From Solibacillus silvestris_B (lineage in GTDB: Bacteria; Bacillota; Bacilli; Bacillales_A; Planococcaceae), in the NCBI RefSeq assembly GCF_051967575.1, contig NZ_JBQCJW010000011.1:1-64000 (forward strand): a stretch of 64,000 nt of DNA. Reading direction: 5' to 3'. Below the pieces are notes generated by a model, which saw nothing but the letters and a program-made list of their open reading frames with translations, did no database searches and was not told the origin of the DNA. Shown piece after piece: positions 60,864 through 64,000 of this stretch (position 1 is its first letter; every line of letters starts with the position of its first letter). The position numbers and the translations under genes are program-made.

Positions 60864-63248
60864 ATGGATTTTAATTATTTTGAAGCATATAACCGAAAAA
60901 CAAAACGATATAAAGAAGTAATTTCAACATGGGATGCCTTTGTAGAACGTTTGCGTGAGCCGCATGTATCGACTGAAACATATGCCGAGTACATGGCTTT
61001 ACCGAAGTCGCAGCAGGATGATTTAAAGGATAAAGGCGCGTATTTTCTAGGCACTTTGAAAAACGGTATGCGCTCGAAGGAAACAGTAGTGAATCGGTTT
61101 GCGGTAACGCTTGATATTGACCATGCAGACAGTTCTTTAAATTGGTCTGATGTACAAGCAGCTCTGCCTTTTACACTGGTAATGCATAGTACACGTAAAC
61201 ACAGCGCAGAATCGCCGCGCTATCGTATTATCATTCCACTAGATAGAAAGGTAGGTTACGTTGAATACAATGCAGTAGCGCGGCTGTTAGGCGGTAAAAT
61301 CGGTATCGAATATGTAGATGATACGACATTCCAATTTGAACGTATGATGTACTATCCTACTGTTTCGAAGGATGCAGAATACATTTTCGAGGTGCAAGAG
61401 TTACAGGTCTTAAATGCAGATGAGTTTTTAGCGGAACATGTGGGGTGGCAGAAAACCGAAAACTTACCGTATTCAGAGCGCGGCCGTGAACATTTAAATC
61501 ACCGAATGGAAATGAAGAAAGCAGGCGATCCATTAACGAAGCCGGGAGCAGTAGGTTTATTCAATCGTACTTATTCGATTCATGATGCGATAGAAACGTT
61601 TTTACCTGATGTTTACGAGTATGTAGGGGACGAGCGTTATACGTATCTGGGTGGCTCAACAACAGGCGGTGTACTGATTTACGATAATATTTTCACCTAC
61701 TCTCACCATTCAACAGATCCGTGTAGCCAGAAACTTTGTAACGCATTTGACCTTGTACGGATTCATTATTTTGGTGAATACGATGATTCGGACGAAAAGA
61801 ACATCCTAAAGTTAGCCTCATATACGGAAATGGTGAAGCTAGTAGCGAAGGACGAGAAATGTAAAGTGCAAGAAAGAGCCGATGCGATGGCGATTTGCAT
61901 TGAGGATTTCGAGGATGAGGTTGATACGGAACTAGCTGAAACAGTTGAACGCAGCAAGGAACTTGATATTGATTTGTCAGATGCTTTTTTCGGTAAGCAT
62001 GGCTTTAATCCTGTAAAACTTGCTAGAGCGATTAACGAGATTACGCCAGTTATTTGTGTGGACGGTGTACTGTACGTTTACGATAGAGGCGTTTATAAAG
62101 CGGATAGGGAGCGTAAGATTCGCCGCTATGCCGCTAACATATTAGGGGAACGTTATAGATCGTCACACGGTAATGAGGTTGTAGAGGTGTTAAAAGACTT
62201 GAATACCGTTACGTCAATGGAGCTTGAAAAGCCGCGCACAGACGTAATAAACCTTAAAAATGGGCTGTATGAGATTAGAACAGGTAAGCTACTACCGCAT
62301 ACGAAGGACTTTGTTTCGTTTGCTCAAATCCCAGTAGCGTATGATGCAAAAGCTAAATGCCCAACCATTGATAAATTCATTAAAGATGTAGTGCCGGCCG
62401 ATAGCGTAAATATGATTTATGAGATTTTCGGACTTTGCTTAATACCTCAAACATTTAGCGCAGCGTTCTTCTTTCTAGGAGAAGGGCGAAACGGTAAAAG
62501 TACGATGATTGAGTTATTAACGGCATTTGTGGGTGAGGACAATGTATCAAACGTTACACTTCAAGATTTATCGGCAAACCGTTTTAAGTTGGCGCAACTG
62601 CAACATAAGCTGGTGAATGCATACGGGGATTTACCGTCAACGATGTTGAGTGAAACGGATATTTTCAAATCCATTTGTACAGGCGATAAGGTGAATGCAG
62701 AGCGTAAGGGTGTGGATGCTTTCAACTTTAAACCGTATGCGCGGCTTGTGTACGGCATGAACAAGATGCCTGCAACGCGTGACTTCTCAAATGGCTTTAC
62801 ACGCCGATTGAAAATTATTGAGTTCAATAAACCGGTTAAAAATCCCGATGTGAAATTGATTGAAAAGATGACAACGGCTAGTGAGCTATCGGGGCTATTG
62901 AATAAAGCATTGAAGGGCCTAGAGCGATTACTGGAGCGCGGCTGCTTTGAGAATAACGAAAGTACAAAGGCGGCACTTGCTAGCTATGTGAGCGTGAATG
63001 ATCCGCTTGAATCATTTATTGAGGAGCATTGTTTGAGAGGTGACGGTTTCCGCGTTAGCTGTAAAGACTTCAACAATCGATACATCTCATATTTACATGA
63101 GCAGCATTTTACACGCATTCCTAACAGCAATCAGGTTAAAACGGATATGCAGTCAAAAGGATTTAAAGCGAGCCGTGTATATGGCGACACTCGTCAGTCT
63201 TATCAAGGTCTATCTTTAAATGAAGATTTTGACGACCTACTTTTATAA
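60864..63248 (+). CDS. Primase-helicase fusion (AEP primase + SF3 helicase)
   Basis: About 794 residues. The N-terminal archaeo-eukaryotic primase domain has VTLDIDHAD (metal-binding Asp pair, about residues 84 and 86), HSTRKHSAESPRYRIIIPL (the s-x-H-type motif) and VDDTTFQFERMMYYP. A linker leads to a D5_N-type region and an SF3 helicase with Walker A GEGRNGKSTMIELL (about 539-552) and YGMNKMPATRD, plus arginine-finger-like TRRLKII. It should unwind and prime at the nearby origin. The TTG at 60789 lacks a ribosome binding site; ATG 60864 has GAGGAG eight bases upstream. Confidence 0.92.
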   Translation: MDFNYFEAYNRKTKRYKEVISTWDAFVERLREPHVSTETYAEYMALPKSQQDDLKDKGAYFLGTLKNGMRSKETVVNRFAVTLDIDHADSSLNWSDVQAALPFTLVMHSTRKHSAESPRYRIIIPLDRKVGYVEYNAVARLLGGKIGIEYVDDTTFQFERMMYYPTVSKDAEYIFEVQELQVLNADEFLAEHVGWQKTENLPYSERGREHLNHRMEMKKAGDPLTKPGAVGLFNRTYSIHDAIETFLPDVYEYVGDERYTYLGGSTTGGVLIYDNIFTYSHHSTDPCSQKLCNAFDLVRIHYFGEYDDSDEKNILKLASYTEMVKLVAKDEKCKVQERADAMAICIEDFEDEVDTELAETVERSKELDIDLSDAFFGKHGFNPVKLARAINEITPVICVDGVLYVYDRGVYKADRERKIRRYAANILGERYRSSHGNEVVEVLKDLNTVTSMELEKPRTDVINLKNGLYEIRTGKLLPHTKDFVSFAQIPVAYDAKAKCPTIDKFIKDVVPADSVNMIYEIFGLCLIPQTFSAAFFFLGEGRNGKSTMIELLTAFVGEDNVSNVTLQDLSANRFKLAQLQHKLVNAYGDLPSTMLSETDIFKSICTGDKVNAERKGVDAFNFKPYARLVYGMNKMPATRDFSNGFTRRLKIIEFNKPVKNPDVKLIEKMTTASELSGLLNKALKGLERLLERGCFENNESTKAALASYVSVNDPLESFIEEHCLRGDGFRVSCKDFNNRYISYLHEQHFTRIPNSNQVKTDMQSKGFKASRVYGDTRQSYQGLSLNEDFDDLLL

Positions 63249-63262
63249 ATCTTAGCCATACG

Positions 63263-63302
63263 TAAAAAAGACGTATGCATACGCTTTTCATACGTCTTTT
63301 TG
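63263..63302 (+). terminator. Terminator after primase, made from iteron motifs
   Basis: AAAAAGACGTATG / CATACGTCTTTTT hairpin (63265-63302). Its arms contain the same GACGTAT motif as the origin iterons. Confidence 0.82.
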
Positions 63303-63600
63303 AAATGGCTTCAAGCATTGGTATTACTACATTTCTTGTATTACATACGTCTTATACGTCTTTTTTCTAACTTCTTAAGTAAGAATAAAAAAAGAATAAA
63401 AATGTAAAAAGAAATGTAGAAATATAGAGGAAGAATTTCAGAAAAGGCGTATAAGGCGTATAAGACGTATATGTTCGAAACGAAATGAACGGAAAGCCTT
63501 TAATATCAAGGATTCAACGCATATATGCAAGATACGTAAAAGGCGTATGAAAAGCGTATAAAGTGGCAAAAAAGCGTATAACGTACAGAACAAATATTGA
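63303..63600. other. Putative replication origin with iterons
   Basis: Left side: CATACGTCT and TATACGTCT (63344-63361), two 9-base units in minus orientation. Centre: an A-rich tract (63362-63440). Right side: GGCGTATAA, GGCGTATAA, GACGTATAT (63446-63472) in perfect 9-base tandem, plus GGCGTATGA (63542), AGCGTATAA (63553) and AGCGTATAA (63573). Inverted iteron sets around an AT-rich tract next to a primase-helicase gene are the layout of island origins. Confidence 0.7.
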
Positions 63601-63613
63601 GGGAGCGTAATTT

Positions 63614-63937
63614 ATGAGAAAACCAAAATTCAAAAAAGAGCGCATAGATGTGCCATCCGTATTGAGGATAGAGCATCAACAGTCGAAACGAGTAATGCAA
63701 GATTACAGTTGCGGTCATTGCGGATTCCGATATTGTGATCAGGTAGATACAAAAAGTAAGCTGTGCCGAACAGTTGTATGCGCGGTATGTAAAGAGCGTA
63801 GCAGCATTTACCTAGATCCGAACTCAAAGGAAACGAAACAGGCGTTGCGCATGCTGGAGGTTGTTCTTAAGCTGAATAAAGTGTTCAAAGCTTTACGTTG
63901 GTTTAACCCCGAAAAGAGCTACCGTACAAAATCATAA
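63614..63937 (+). CDS. Zinc-ribbon protein of the element
   Basis: A 107-residue basic protein. CGHC (about residues 33-36) and CAVC (about 56-59) with intervening Cys residues suggest a zinc ribbon. Family unknown. The ATG follows GAGGGAG by about 7 bases. It lies after the origin. Confidence 0.75.
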   Translation: MRKPKFKKERIDVPSVLRIEHQQSKRVMQDYSCGHCGFRYCDQVDTKSKLCRTVVCAVCKERSSIYLDPNSKETKQALRMLEVVLKLNKVFKALRWFNPEKSYRTKS

Positions 63938-63985
63938 CTACTAAAGTTTGTAACAGATAGATAAATTTAAGGAGTTGATTATAAA

Positions 63986-64000
63986 ATGGAAAATCAATTA
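63986..64000 (+). CDS. Start of next gene, cut by window end
   Basis: AAGGAG followed by ATG at 63986 gives MENQL before the window stops. Only five codons are visible. Confidence 0.6.

Larger units (their letters stand above)
57000..64000. mobile_element. Integrated phage-satellite (PICI-like) element, left part
   Basis: The order is integrase and repressor on the minus strand, then a divergent plus-strand Cro-like regulator, DUF771-like protein, small unknown genes, AEP-SF3 primase-helicase, iteron-type origin and a zinc-ribbon protein. This is the layout of phage-inducible chromosomal islands of Gram-positive bacteria. No capsid, terminase, conjugation or relaxase genes are seen up to 64000, so a prophage or ICE with its main genes further right cannot be excluded. 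The right end is outside the window. Confidence 0.75.

Overview
The window is chromosomal DNA of a low-GC, Gram-positive, Bacillus-like bacterium. Two T-box leaders, strong AGGAGG-type ribosome binding sites, frequent GTG and TTG starts, and a gene order matching the Bacillus subtilis ytq-leuS-ytg-pepV-trmB-ytnP-ytoP-ytpQR-sftA-murC-ytxGH-aroA-ccpA-acu-acsA-tyrS segment all point to Bacillales. Protein sequence, the membrane-anchored PstS-like protein and the intergenic repeats suggest Planococcaceae (Lysinibacillus or Solibacillus type). That family assignment is an inference; no search was possible.

Region 1 (1-9360) holds tRNA modification and charging genes (mnmM, ytqA, leuS with its own leucine T-box), an MFS exporter, an orphan OmpR-type response regulator, and a convergent HD-GYP protein. 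Region 2 (9360-22400) has small conserved genes, a 570-base intergenic stretch with four copies of a short dyad repeat, a hemolysin III-type membrane protein, a flavoprotein, a MurJ-type flippase, a pseudouridine synthase, dipeptidase PepV, D-alanine aminotransferase, YtlQ/YtlR-like proteins and TrmB. Region 3 (22400-35000) carries a quorum-quenching-type lactonase, an XRE/DUF3169 pair, aminopeptidase YtoP, a lipoprotein, a candidate structured RNA before ytpQR, the DNA translocase SftA, MurC and the YtxGH stress proteins. Region 4 (35000-56500) contains an FtsA-like ATPase with a long extra tail, aromatic amino acid synthesis (AroA type), CcpA, the divergent acuABC/acsA acetate module, an argCJBD arginine operon with ARG-box-like sites on its promoter, a class A penicillin-binding protein, tyrS with a tyrosine T-box, and two membrane proteins.

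Region 5 (about 57000-64000) is the left part of an integrated mobile element. In order it has a tyrosine integrase and a repressor on the minus strand, then divergent plus-strand genes: a Cro-like regulator, a DUF771-like DNA-binding protein, three unknown small proteins, and a primase-helicase fusion (AEP primase plus SF3 helicase). Directly after the primase lies an origin-like array of 9-bp GGCGTATAA-type iterons flanking an A-rich tract, then a zinc-ribbon protein. This layout fits a phage-inducible chromosomal island or a related phage satellite that replicates itself. The right end lies outside the window. The host side of the junction holds the C-terminal remnant of a TetR-type regulator. 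The least explained features are the iteron origin, a 24-bp direct repeat flanking the element's regulatory module, and a run of hairpins at 59407-59570.
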